A stretch of 64,000 nucleotides of DNA from Madurella fahalii (Eukaryota; Ascomycota; Sordariomycetes; Sordariales), in the NCBI GenBank assembly GCA_029876055.1, contig CM056877.1:744001-808000 (forward strand), given 5' to 3'. The notes below the pieces were generated by a model. That model did no database searches. It was not told where the DNA came from and saw only the letters and a list, made by a program, of their open reading frames with translations. The position numbers and the translations under genes were made by a program. Every line of letters begins with the position of its first letter. The stretch's first letter is position 1. Positions 33,825-44,800 of this stretch are shown piece after piece.

Positions 33825-34161
33825 ACAGAATCTCAATGCAATTCAGTGTCTAAGTATGTCTATTGCTCTCCTACTGGTCGAGCCTTTCCAACCCTGACTT
33901 GGTACTAACTGGCTCTTCGGCCGGCTAATTTGCAACGCAAAACAAGAGTAACGTACAAATCAATACTATACACGGAATATGCCGCGCCCGACGACCCAAT
34001 GAGACTCGCCGAAGCTCCTGCAATCCGACTTCTCTTAACGCCATCCTTATCGGCTTACTTTCCAAAACTGTACAGCACAGTACATGGATGTTTCATAAGT
34101 GGGATATAGGCAAAGAGGCAGGGCAGACTGGCCCCTAGAGGGTCTCCTTATAGGACGGAAA
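33825..34161. other. Convergent 3' spacer RRP1 / lipid kinase
   Basis: No gene. Only 3' untranslated sequence of two convergent genes is expected. Confidence 0.5.
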
Positions 34162-36018
34162 TCACGCCAGGAGCCTCTCGCTGGTGGTGACAGTATCCCA
34201 ATTTCGTGGGCCAGGTGCCTCGAACACGCCCTTCTTGGAGAGAGTAAGGCCGAGCCCCTGGTGGACCTCGGCCTGGAATGGTTCAAAAGGAATTGCCTCG
34301 CCGTCGATGCTGATATAGCCGGTTCCCTGATTGCGAGGGGTGACGCGATACGCGGAAACCTTACGGTACGTTACGAGTGGGTTGTCGAAGAAGTGGCCGG
34401 ACTCGACCGATAGCTGTAGCCCGATGGATTTCAGAGGTGGTATATCGCCGTCAATGGTGATTAGATCCATGAGGCCGTCGTTGGCAAGAGCGGCCGAGAA
34501 GAAGTTGGCGTCCGGTGCCATGTAGGCCATCTGAGCGCTCAGTCAGAGAAGGGTCAAGGGGAAGCGGAGAGAAGAGAGGACTTACATTGCCGCAATAGAA
34601 GCTACCGAGCTTGTCGTGGGAAACAGTTTCCCATCCGTCGGGCAGCTTGTCTAAGACGGTACCATACTTCAACGGCGGAAGACCCAGGCCATTGTCGCCG
34701 TCCACGGAATTGGACGCGGGCGACGACACGCGTGACTGCTCGTCGCTCACGTTGGGCTGTTGGCCGTTACGGTCGCGCGACTGGTCACGGCTGTCGGAGC
34801 TCTCGGAGCCGGCCTGAGCAAGCTTCTGCCGATAGTGCTTCTTCACGTCGTCCTTGTGGTCAATTTCGACCTTTACGGCAATATCGCAAGGATATGTCTT
34901 TTTCTGCAATACTAATTTCATGAAGCCGTAGGTGAAGCGGGTGGGCCCCATCCACCGTAGGTGCTCAGTCCCAAGGTCTACCTCGGCTATCATGCCCAAG
35001 GCCTGGCTGAGGAAGCTGACGGTCCGTTGGTTCCCGTGCGTGATACTGACCAAGTCTAACGGAGTGGGCACGCCCTTGACAATGGCTAAGGCCGCAAGGC
35101 TCGGCCGGTGAGTGCCATACAAGTTGCAGCTCATTGCGTTTCCAGAGCCACAGGGGATGTGGCACACGGCGATCTTGGACAGAGCACGGCGGGCGTCGGG
35201 GCGCCTGGCCAAGCCGTTGAACACTTCATGGGGCAATCCGTCTCCCGAGCATGGGATTGCGATGTCGTAGTCATCGATGTTCAGGTCTCGAGCCAGATCC
35301 ACGACTTCGCCCGAGTAGGTGGTCGTCACGACGGTCATGGGCATGCGCGCCGCCTCAAAGATGGGTCTCGCCTGCTTCTCCCATATCATGTCGGCGCCAC
35401 CAGGACCAGCATGCGGGTTGACAAGGACCCATGCGCGCTTGCGCCGAGCCGCGCTGCCGTATGAGCGTTCCAGAAGGCGCTCGACCCACAGCGCGACTCG
35501 GTCGCCAACACGGGCAGGCGTTTGCTCGACGGCACGCTCTGGGATGGCAAACTTGGCATTGCGGACGGCCAGATAGTCAGTGCTCTCCTGGTCGGCATAG
35601 TCGATCGTGAGCCGCCTGCGGTCGTCGGCGATCTCAGCCCAAAGGATGTTGTAGTAGGGGATACTGCCCTTGCTCGCTGGGTTTTTGGGGGAAGCGGTTA
35701 GTTGGGCAAAACGGTCGTTTTGGTCCTTGCAACGCCCTCACCTCCTGGAGCCGGAATGCATAAGCATGAGCGACCGCGTTTGGCGGCAAACTGACCTGCG
35801 AATGGTCAGCGGCGATGGACACGAGCATCATCGGGCCAGGTCATTTCTGCAGCTCGAGACGTACCAGACAGGAGCAGGGCATCCTGGCCGAGGGTGAGTG
35901 TTACGCCCGGGGAGAGGGCGAGCACGTCGTCGGCGACATTGTGGACGGCATCAGCGCCGCTCTCGGGAGCCTGCGGCTGTCCCGGCTTGGCCGAGCCCGC
36001 AGGCGCGTCCGAGTTCAT
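34162..36018 (-). CDS. Sphingoid long-chain-base kinase (LCB4/5-like, diacylglycerol-kinase fold)
   Basis: Exons on the minus strand: 36,018-35,865, 35,795-35,742, 35,676-34,586 and 34,530-34,162, giving 555 residues. The N-terminal region has SIPYYNILWAEI, the regulatory segment seen in fungal LCB kinases, and a Cys pair (GRSCLCIPAPG) just before it. The catalytic DAGK domain starts at RAWVLVNPHAGPGG (about residue 150), with SGDGLPHEVFNG (nucleotide and catalytic loop, about 212) and HIPCGSGNAMSCNL (about 240). A charged Ser/Asp insert (about 350-400) separates it from the C-terminal lobe (MAPDANFF, NDGLMDLITID, ISIDGEAIPFEPFQ). It phosphorylates sphingoid bases such as phytosphingosine. 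Exon 2 (18 codons) rests on phase and Cys-motif plausibility rather than strong homology. Confidence 0.88.
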
Positions 36019-36787
36019 TTGTCGCGTGGTCAGCTGCAGCGGCCGACGGCTGCTGAGGATGTGATTCGCGCGTCGAGAAGCTGCATGTGACGGTGCGCGG
36101 CACCCAGGGCACCGAGCGGGCTAGAGTTGGAAATGTTGCTCACCAGGTGAGATGGGTTGGTGTGAAGATTCCGGTGCTCGATCTCGCGTATATCTGCTAT
36201 GTATACGCCGTTCCGAACACCATAAACTGCTACCTAGCAACCTTGAACCCTGGTGGGCATCGGATGCAACGGAATGCTGCGGGGGTCTTGCCTGTTGTTC
36301 CTGACACTATTAACAAAGGAAAAAAAAAAAAAAAAAAAAAAAGGGCCGGCCCCTGACAACGTGCCAAATTTATCAAACAATCCGGCTCGCACTATTAAGA
36401 TGAGACTTGCCCTACTCAAGCGCCAGAGACCGAGAGGCCACACCCGTCAGCATCAGCACCGGTCAGATGGCATATTTTTAACGACCCGTAACAGGGAACT
36501 GTAAACGATTAGATTTGTATCGCCCATTGAACCTCTCAATGTGCGGTTTGTCTGCGCAGTAACGTTGCGTCGGAGTTCGCGCATCTTGGTCCCCACTGGT
36601 CTCTGCCCACTCAGCCCACAAGCTGGAAAGGCAATGTTTAAGATTCTACAATTAATCCACCGCCTGTCATATACTTGCTGGAAACAGGTCCTCTCTAATC
36701 AGGTCGTTCGGCAGCGGCTGTATCCGACGCTAATGCTGGCTTGCGTATTGTATAATTTGGCGTGAGGCAACTGTTGGGGATACGGCC
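36019..36787. other. Spacer between UFE1 and the lipid kinase (same strand)
   Basis: Upstream region of the kinase gene and 3' end of UFE1. It contains the 23-base A-run listed separately. No coding signal. Confidence 0.5.
36320..36342. repeat. A23 homopolymer
   Basis: A run of 23 adenines on the plus strand, followed by GGGCCGGCCCC. It may act as a nucleosome-disfavouring promoter element for the minus-strand kinase about 300 bp away, but is also a likely site of assembly error. Confidence 0.85.
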
Positions 36788-37974
36788 TTATATGATGAAA
36801 TCCCACAAGATCAGGATGGTGCAAAGCCATGCAGCAGCAAAGAAGGTGTAGCGAGCTGGGCTGGCTCTTCCGACGCTCTTTTTCAGTTCCTTGTTCCCTT
36901 TTCCGATGCCCTCCGTTGTCTCGAATGAGTCGGCAACCAATTGGTCAATGTGCGCCGATTGCGTGGCCAGGTTGCTGACGAGTAAGTTCTGGAGCTCGGC
37001 AATCTCGATGAGGGAGCTCTCGGCGGTCCTGCAGCACGGTTAGAGACGGCCACGACCATACTACAGCGTCTTGAGAGTGCAAAACTTGCCGGACTTTGTC
37101 CAGAGTGCTCTCGAGATGTTTGAGCATATCCTGGTTGCCCTTCTCAAACATATGCACCTGGTCCTCGGTGAGGTTATCCGGCATTGGCCTCTTGTTCCCC
37201 TCTTCATCCGGTGGCAAGCCTATGCCGCTGGAACCCAGGCTTGGGGGAAGCTTAGCTGTGCTTAAGATGGTAGTTTCTTGGGCGGCTGTGGGCGGGACCC
37301 GGGCCTTCGCCAACACACTCCTATTCTTCTCCATCTCTCTGGTCAAACGCGTCTCCATCATGCGCTGCTGTGTCCGGGCCGCTTCCTGCAGACGTGTCCT
37401 CAGAAACCAGATCACGCTCTCCCGGTGCGCTCCTAGTTGACGCGCCGCAGCTTCAAGATTAGCCTGTTCGTTGCTCTTCTCCGAGCCGCCAGAGGCCCAG
37501 GAGCCCAAGACACCAAGGCCCCGCGACAAGCGCTTCCGGAGCAGCGCCGCCTCGGTGTTTTGCCGCAGCTGCTCGGCATCTTCGAGCGCACGGATGCGGG
37601 CATTGAGGTCGCGCAGCGTCATCTTTGCATTGGCATCAATCTCCTCCCGATCCCGGTCTGTAAGGTGGACGGGTTGTGGGGGGGCCGAGCGGGATGCGGG
37701 AGCGCGAAGGTGCGTTTTCCGCGGCGCAGCGGTCGAGAGGTATGCCTGGCGTAGATTGAGGAGCTCGCCATGTAAGCGTGCGACGAGGGAGTTCTAGGAA
37801 ATACGAAAGCGTTAGCCCGGGATCGTCATGGCGAACAGGGACGACGAGAGCGAGACGTACTATCCGATAGGCTTCTTTGAGGAACTCGTCGGCCGTGTGT
37901 AAGCTGAAGGCCTTCGTCGAGGGAGCCTCATGGCTTTTCAAGAGTCCGTTGAATGACGCCGTTAGGTCGGCCAT
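36788..37974 (-). CDS. UFE1: ER Q-SNARE, syntaxin-18/Ufe1 type
   Basis: Exons on the minus strand: 37,974-37,861, 37,793-37,090 and 37,028-36,788, giving 352 residues. The N-terminal Ufe1 domain reads MADLTASFNGLLKSHE...DEFLKEAYRI-NSLVARLHGELLNLRQAYLS. A basic linker and coiled coil (ARIRALEDAEQLRQ) follow. The SNARE helix near the C-terminus has its zero-layer Gln in LATQSAHID, aligned with syntaxin QGEMID, and a tail anchor YTFFAAAWLCTILILWDFII. The family fuses COPI vesicles with the ER and supports ER-ER fusion. The second intron (37,089-37,029) begins GCAAGT, a GC-AG intron: the CGG Arg codon is rebuilt across it, and no GT donor would keep the frame. An in-frame GTG lies 12 bases upstream; the ATG at 37,974 was chosen. 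Confidence 0.92.
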
Positions 37975-38711
37975 ATCATAGGTCACATCAATCGCTGGCT
38001 AAGAGGTTCCGGCCCGCGAAGTGTTCTGGTCGGTCAAGGTCGAGGAAGACGTGGCTGATTGCCAATGACGACGGTGGTGTGTGGCTGCACTTGTGGCTAA
38101 TGGTGGCAGTGGCTGGTGGCTGCTCCCCGGGGCTAATGTGTGGGAACCCGTCGGCCAAAGCTCCCCCGCCGTGTTTCTCAGTCGGCCTCCACTCTCGGGT
38201 TGTGACCTTCGGCAGCTGCTGTCCCGATTATGTCCGCCGGTCCCGTCAGAGAGGGTACAATGACGCTAATGCACTTTCTTCCCCCCAGGCATAGGACACG
38301 AGGTCGGTGTCGGCGCCGGCGCTAGCCGTCCAACACGCCGTTGGAGGGATACCTTATTCTTTTACAAGCCGCTGCCGATACCGCAATGCAGCCTCAGCCC
38401 CGTGATTCTTGTCATCCCCTGTCGCCTTCCACTTACTTCCGCCCGGGCTCGTGGAGGCACTGGGATAGTTCATTTTGTGTCCGGCTTATTTCCTACGCCT
38501 CCTAAGTTGGTTACGGGAATGGGAAGCTCAATGCTCTCTGCATGGCGCTTAACCCAGATTTGGCTCGCCGACAGCATGCAAGTCCGGGCTGGTCTCCTGG
38601 GCCCCGTGAATCGACCATGTCTTTATAATGTGGTCTTTGGCACATCCTGCCCTTCTCCTGCGCATCCAGCACAAATGCAATCCCGACTGGGATAGTCGAC
38701 ATTCCAACGTC
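37975..38711. other. Divergent promoter region UFE1 / MFS transporter
   Basis: 0.7 kb between divergent genes. The transporter frame is open upstream of its ATG from a GTG at 38,628, but those 28 codons have no membrane-protein character. Confidence 0.5.
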
Positions 38712-40361
38712 ATGGACCTTCCGGAATCCGTGCCGCGTGAGGCTCGCCATGCTAGCTCTGCTGAGTTGACCGAAAAGCCCCTTGTCGCTAGTACAAACTG
38801 CGAGGACAACTCTGAGGGCGTCGTGCTGTCAGCTGGTAACGGACCGTCTGGCGACGGCGCTGGCTCCGACCCCGAGTCTTCCGATGATCCTCTGGGCTAC
38901 CCTGTGTACACCGTCTTCCCGAAACGAGCTAAGCGATGGATCATTGCCATGGCTGCCCTTGCGAGCTATGTTTCGCCCATGACAGCCACCATCTACTTCC
39001 CCGCTCTGAACCCGCTCGCAGCAGAGCTCGGAGTGTCAACCGGTCTCATCAACCTGACCTTAACGACGTACATGGTGTTTCAAGCCATCGCCCCTACACT
39101 CATAGGCGACCTGGCTGATATGGCGGGAAGGAGGCCGGGCTTTATCGTTGCCTTCACCGTATACATATTTGCCAACCTTGGCCTCGCACTTCAGGGAAAC
39201 TATGCCGCCCTCCTGGTGCTGCGCATGGCTCAGAGTGCGGGGAGCAGCGGGACCTTGTCCTTGTGCTTCGCTGTGGTCGCCGACGTCGTCGTGAGTGCCG
39301 AAAGGGGGACGTACATGGGCATCATCAGTGCCGCTATCAATGCTGGTCCCGCCCTGAGCCCCGTGCTCGGCGGCATTCTTGCCGAATACCTGGGTTGGAG
39401 GGCCATATTCTGGTTCTGCCTCATCTATGCCGCTGCGTGGCTTATACCTTACGCTCTGGCTGTGCCAGAGACTTGTAGAAACGTGGTGGGGAATGGTTCC
39501 GTACCGGCACGAGGATGGAATATGACCGCCATCGACTTTCTACGCTCGCGTCAACGACATCATCAGCGGACTGGCGCTGCTGATGACGCTCCCAAACACG
39601 AGCTCCGCTTCCCCAATCCTTTCAACACTCTAAGGGTAGTCTTTGAGAAGGATCTCTTCCTCCTTCTGCTCTACAGCACCCTGTTGTATTCGGTCTTCAT
39701 TCTCATAACAGCGACTTTGTCCACCGAGTTGGCCGAGATCTACAGTCTCAATGACCTGCAAGTCGGGCTCTGTTATCTGCCATACGGCATCGGTTGTTGC
39801 ATCGCTGGTGTGCTACAGGGCTACATTCTCGACCGCAACTACCGCAGGATAGCCCACAAGATTGGGTTCACCATTGACTACAAGCGCGGGGACGACCTGC
39901 GTGATTTCCCCATCGAGAAGGCTCGGATCGTACCCATTTATCCTATTTTGTGTGTCGGTGTTGCAGCTGTTCTCGGTTATGGCTGGGTTTTGCAGGCTGG
40001 CACGAACCTTGCCGGGCCATTGATCATGCTGTTCGTCATCGGCCTGTGTGTCACGGGCTCATTCGCCATGCTCCACACCCTTGTTGTTGACCTATATCCC
40101 GAAGCTCCGGCGACGGCTGTAGCTGCCAGCAACCTAGTACGCTGCATTTTCGGTGCCGGTGGCACAGCTGCCATTGACTCCATGCTCAAGGCGATGGGCA
40201 GGGGCTGGACTTACACCTTCTGGGGCCTTGTTCTAGTCGTCTGTTCGCCCACTCTCTGGGTTCTGACTACGCGCGGCCCCAAGTGGCGCGAAGAGAGACG
40301 GGTCCGGAAACTCAAAGTGAAAGAAAATGAAGTCGGCACGGGTACCCCGGAAGGCAATTGA
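38712..40361 (+). CDS. MFS transporter, DHA1 (drug:H+ antiporter, Qdr/Aqr1-like) family
   Basis: Intronless, 549 residues. A 70-residue acidic cytosolic N-terminus precedes about 12 membrane helices. The first is WIIAMAALASYVSPMTATIYFPAL, whose YFPAL end is typical of DHA1. Loop 2-3 has motif A as GDLADMAGRRPGF; motif C-like glycines lie in INAGPALSPVLGGILAEYLGW. A central loop of about 50 residues (ending PNPFNTLRVVFEKDLF) separates the halves. Qdr-like members export drugs, organic acids (including citrate) or polyamines using the proton gradient at the plasma membrane. The substrate cannot be told from sequence. There is no neighbouring biosynthetic cluster. Confidence 0.9.
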   Translation: MDLPESVPREARHASSAELTEKPLVASTNCEDNSEGVVLSAGNGPSGDGAGSDPESSDDPLGYPVYTVFPKRAKRWIIAMAALASYVSPMTATIYFPALNPLAAELGVSTGLINLTLTTYMVFQAIAPTLIGDLADMAGRRPGFIVAFTVYIFANLGLALQGNYAALLVLRMAQSAGSSGTLSLCFAVVADVVVSAERGTYMGIISAAINAGPALSPVLGGILAEYLGWRAIFWFCLIYAAAWLIPYALAVPETCRNVVGNGSVPARGWNMTAIDFLRSRQRHHQRTGAADDAPKHELRFPNPFNTLRVVFEKDLFLLLLYSTLLYSVFILITATLSTELAEIYSLNDLQVGLCYLPYGIGCCIAGVLQGYILDRNYRRIAHKIGFTIDYKRGDDLRDFPIEKARIVPIYPILCVGVAAVLGYGWVLQAGTNLAGPLIMLFVIGLCVTGSFAMLHTLVVDLYPEAPATAVAASNLVRCIFGAGGTAAIDSMLKAMGRGWTYTFWGLVLVVCSPTLWVLTTRGPKWREERRVRKLKVKENEVGTGTPEGN

Positions 40362-40877
40362 CGGCTGGTCATTGTTCATCAGACGCCCGCAGGCTCCCCC
40401 TCGCGAAGACAAAAAGCTAAATAACTGCGTCTAGTTAACCGTAGCCAAGTTCTATGAGATGAAAAATTCATGGCGAATACCAATGCCGGCTGTGGAGTTG
40501 TGAAAGAATGAAAATAATATAAAAATAAATAACTAGTTTTATACATATCGACCATTCCACACATATCGGCAGACAATGGAGGGACCTGGCTGGATAGCAC
40601 AAGCGATCTCCGTGGGCATGGCTAAACGCCCGGTAAGTTCATGAGCAATATATAACACATAGTTGAAGGTTTCGACTTTGTTCTGTACCCTGTTGTATAG
40701 AGTACAGAGTGTGAAACTCGGGGACGAGCTGCAGATGATCACCGGTTCAAGTTGGGGAAAGGGACGGTATTATAGAGAGTGAGCGAGAGAGATAAGAGGA
40801 AGAAAGTAAGTGTATTGAGGGGTAGAGATGAGAGGGAGGAACGAGAGAAATACGGAGTCAAACGTAGAATATGGGCG

Positions 40878-40884
40878 AAAAAAA
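40878..40884 (-). terminator. T7 run downstream of tRNA-like gene (Pol III terminator)
   Basis: On the minus strand, seven Ts begin 18 bases past the predicted tRNA 3' end, a normal position and length for an RNA polymerase III terminator. Confidence 0.6.
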
Positions 40885-40902
40885 GGTACAGACATTAGCA
40901 TT

Positions 40903-40973
40903 GCAGGAGCCGGGATTCTAACCCAGGTTTCCGCCTTGGGAGGGCGACGAGTTAACTACTACTCCACTCCAGC
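40903..40973 (-). tRNA. tRNA-Gly(CCC)-like gene, possibly a pseudogene
   Basis: The 71-base minus-strand sequence folds as a cloverleaf. Acceptor GCTGGAG pairs with CTCCTGC except for a T-T mismatch at position 3. The D stem is GAG/CTC. The anticodon stem TCGCC/GGCGG holds loop CTCCCAA, giving anticodon CCC (40,940-40,938). The T stem CTGGG/CCCGG includes one T-G pair. There is no intron. The T loop reads TTAGAAT instead of TTCGAAT: the invariant C56, also the key B-box base for TFIIIC, is changed to A. With the acceptor mismatch this suggests a damaged copy, although the terminator is intact. Confidence 0.62.
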
Positions 40974-41050
40974 TTTACACACTTTGCCACGTGAAACTGT
41001 CTCTTTGGATTGCTAGAGTGTGAAGTTCTGCTGTTAGAATAGTGGGGGCT

Positions 41051-41064
41051 GGGGGGGGGGGGGG
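41051..41064. repeat. G14 homopolymer
   Basis: Fourteen guanines on the plus strand. A possible quadruplex-forming or slippage-prone site in the spacer. Confidence 0.85.
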
Positions 41065-41822
41065 TTGCTTTGTTGACAGGGTCGGTCTGCTCCTCACGTG
41101 GTCACGACTAGACGGGGATGCGAGATTGAACATAGACGATATTGGCAATGGAGGCTAGCAAGTTAACGAAGAGAAATGAGAAGAGTAACAAAGGAATAAC
41201 CACCATAGAGATACAAGTCGAGCTCGAGAGGTGCGTAAGAGGCCGTGTGGCGCGTATATACCTAAATACAGATCAAACGCAATACATTCTTGTTACACTC
41301 TTGTCGTATGTAATTCCTGTGAGCGGGCGGCAAAGGGTCGACAGAGCAAAAGTACGCGTCAAAGCCAACCCAACGAGCGGATAAAGAGTAAGAGTGAGTT
41401 CTTCCAAGCAGAGTCCAAAAGCACCATCAAACAGAGAGTGTACAACTGTACTAACCACGTCTGGCTGAGCTGGCTCGCCTGAGCACTGAATAAGACAGTA
41501 GCGACCTAGACTCCAAGGGGCATGGCAAATCTCGATCCGACAAAGCCGGCCTGAGCCAATTCCAATCTTCAGCGGAGTGACTATGCTGCCTGACCAAGCG
41601 CCGTGGTGATACAGGGAACATATAGATGTGTAAATGTCAGGGAGAAAACAGAAACCAAACAGTGCTTCCTCACCCCCATGTATGCCGCCATCATTACTTG
41701 CTAGATATAACCAACCGAGATACAACAAAATACCAGGATATCCAACATTTCCTTCCCGCTCGTCACATGTTCATCTCATTATCGTCTCAAACATCACTCG
41801 TCACTCGTAAAGCGCACACTGC

Positions 41823-44800
41823 TCACCCGCCTCCCGTCAGCCGCTTCCACCACGAGCTCCTCGGGGTAGTGTCCATAAACATGGCAGAATTACGATGGCT
41901 GTCGCGACGTCCGTCGCTCCCGTCCGAGCCCGTCCGGCGTTCCCTCTCCCTCTCGCGCTCGCGCTCCCTCTCCTCCCTTCGCTTCCGCCGACGCCGGTCC
42001 TCGTCGTATTCTTCCGCGGTAAAGCCTGCTTCGGCGTACCGAGAGCGGCGCCTAGCCCTGCGGGCCTCGCGGCGCGCCTCCTCATCATCCACAACCTCCA
42101 CCCCCGCCGGATGAGGATCCACCACCCCGTCCACGCCATTATCCACCGGCGGCGGGGGGGCATCCGAGTGCTCTTTGACCCACGACGACGTCCCCGAGTG
42201 CGGCCATGAGCCTGTGTTCTCTCGAGAGGTCCTCGGATAGACGAAATCGTCGACCGTATCGACCCTGCGCGCGGAGCGCCTCTCATTTCGCGGCGCGGCC
42301 TCCTTGGCAGCGCGCCGGGCCTCCCGGCGACGGCGGCGCTCCTCGTCGTCTTCACGGACAGACTCGTCAGGGTATTGGCTGCTGCGGTGGCGGTCATGTC
42401 TGGCAGCGCGGCGGGCGTCGGCCTCGGCGTCAGCCGCCTCCTGTTCGGCTCGGCGCCTCCGGCGCTCAGCGCGCTCGGCTTCCTTTTGTTCTGCAGCGCG
42501 ACGTTCCGCCTCTTCGCGCGCACGCTGAGCCCGCCTCTCGGCGCGACGAGCGTCCTTCTCTTCTTGGCGGCGCGCTTCGTCCTCTTCTTCTTGCCTCCTG
42601 CGCCGCTCACGGCGAACCTCGTCCTTGGCGCGACGAGCTTCCTCGGCGGCTCTATCTGCGGCAGCACGCTCCGCAGCTTCCTTCTCCACCCGGCGGGCCC
42701 GGCGGACGGCGCGCCGCGCTTCTCGCTCGGCGTCCGTTTCTTCTCCCCGTCTTCCGGTTTCGTCGTCTGTTGTGGCATATGTGGCGCGTCGGCGTGGTTC
42801 TGGGCGTGGCTCTGAGCGCGGCTCCGCCCGTGGGTTGAAGACGCCGCCGAAAATTGACGAGAAACTCGAGGGTTTTTTGGAGCTAGAGTTGGACCGTTTC
42901 AGAGGAGGACGCGAAGGTGTCGCGTCGGCCATTTCAACCATGACGATGTCATCGTCTTGCGAGTATTGCTGGTGAAGATTGTTGTTAGCGTTTTGGGTTG
43001 CTCGAGCTGCCGCTGTAGCGCCAAGTGGAAGTTCACTTACTGTTGGCCTTCGATGTTCTTGGCTGGGCATGGCATTTGCGGTACCGACCATGAAAACATC
43101 GTCATCGTCATCGGCGGCTATTGGGGGAAGAAGTTAGAGAGGACCTCTTTATCATGGAGAGCGCAGTTCTTACACTTCTTGCTACGCTTGCTACTAGATC
43201 TCGAGAGACCAAGGCCGATACCAGCCCCGATGCCGAGGACCTTGGCCGCCTTAGACGCCATTTCTTCGGGAAGAGGGCTCACATGGCCACCAGCCATATC
43301 GACTGAGTGCCTACGCGAGGTTGGTTTGCCGCTCGCGCCGTGGCGTTTCTCTCGAGTGGATGCGGAGCGCGATAAGGGTGGAGTGCTTGCGAACACACTC
43401 GTGAACCGCGCTGGTGGTTCTTTAGGTCGCATCTTCTCGGCCTTGTCGGAACCGGAGCCCTTGGACGATGACTTCTCGGCCTTCTCGCCTGAGGAGGTCT
43501 TCTTCTTGGAGCTGGACTCTTTCTCCGGTTTCGACTTAGTCGACGACTTCTTTGGGTCCTTGGCTGGAGCTACCGACCACGCCCCCCACGACGATGAGCC
43601 GTCGCGATTGACCTTTGGCCGCTCCTTTTTGGGCGAGCGCACTGTGGCCGGAGTCATCATGGGTGCGTCAGGCACAGCCGGCGGGGGAAAGGGGACGGGA
43701 GGTGGCGGCGGAATGTCGACGATGTCGGGGGATAATGAAGCCTTCTTGGCCTTCTTGCTGCTCTTCTTTCGTGGAGCCATATCGATGATATCTACGATCT
43801 CATCATCGTAGGCCCCACCACCGTTGTACTGCTCCTCGTCGATGGGGAAACTGCCGGGCAAGCCAGAGCGAGCGCTGCGCGGAACAGCACGAGAGCCGGG
43901 TGGTGGAGGCGGCGGGATAGGTGTGAACGCGTCAGTGTCGAAGACGGGCTCTTTGGTTTTGCTCTTGCTCTTTTTGGACCCGCTCTTCTTCTCGTCTTTT
44001 GATGGCGCAACAGGCACCGCAACGGGGGCCGGAGGCGGTGGTGGCGGTGGCGGCAGCGACTCAATCGGCGTGTCGTCGTAATGGTGGTCGTCGTCATCAA
44101 TTACTTGAAAGGCGCGTAGGCGGTTCGCAATCCCACTGCCTCCGGCTTTCTTGGACTTCGTCTGCCTGACCGTTTCGGGGGACGGTGAGGATGCCGTCCA
44201 CACCTCGGTGGCGGCAGCGCCAATCGTGCCGAAGGTGGCAGCTTCGAGAACCTTGGATGACTCAGCAGGTGTAATCTCCGGGCCAGGCGCTGTCTGGTGA
44301 GGGGCGTCCCATGGTTCAGGCTGATGTCGCAGCGAGCTCTTTTTGGACTTGGAGCTCGACTTCTTGGCGGCCCCCCAGAAACTGAACGGGTCGTCGGCTG
44401 CCAGCGCGGCGGTGGCGGCCGCGGCAGCAGGAGTCGGGGCCACATCCTTAGGCTTGTCGGCCAGTAACTCGTCGATTTCTTCCGCCGTAAGGTTTACGTC
44501 CTTGAAGTCATCGTCGTCAAGGCCGGCGCTCTTGTCCCTGTTCTCGTCTTCGTCCTTGCTTTTGCCTTTGCTCTTCTTGTTTTTGGCTTTCTTCGAAGAT
44601 GACGCCACAGCCTCCTGCCGCTCGCGTTCGGCCTCCTCTTCAGCCTCGCGGATAGCCTTTTCTTCAGCCTCTCTGACGGCCAGCTCCTTCTCCAACTCCA
44701 GCTGTCCTTCTTGTTCCGCCTCCTCGGCTTCGTGTGCCGCCTTCTCCTCAGCTCGTTTCTTGATACTTGCCGTTAGGCGGTCGAACTTTTCCTGGTCGTT

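Larger units (their letters stand above)
40362..41822. other. Spacer with tRNA-like gene and homopolymer
   Basis: Between the transporter and the giant minus-strand gene. Apart from the tRNA-like gene and the G14 run, no coding signal is seen. The purine-rich stretch at about 40,770-40,850 (GAGAGTGAGCGAGAGAG...) is low-complexity. Confidence 0.5.

Noticed and set aside
37975..37986. UFE1 start 12 bases upstream
   Set aside because: The codon is GTG; the ATG at 37,974 gives the conserved MADLTASFN start.
41823..43091. Treating the Arg/Glu-rich 422-codon frame as an independent gene
   Set aside because: Its first Met lies in the middle of an exon, and a perfect branch-acceptor pair (CTCTAAC...CAATAG) joins it in phase to the upstream giant frame.
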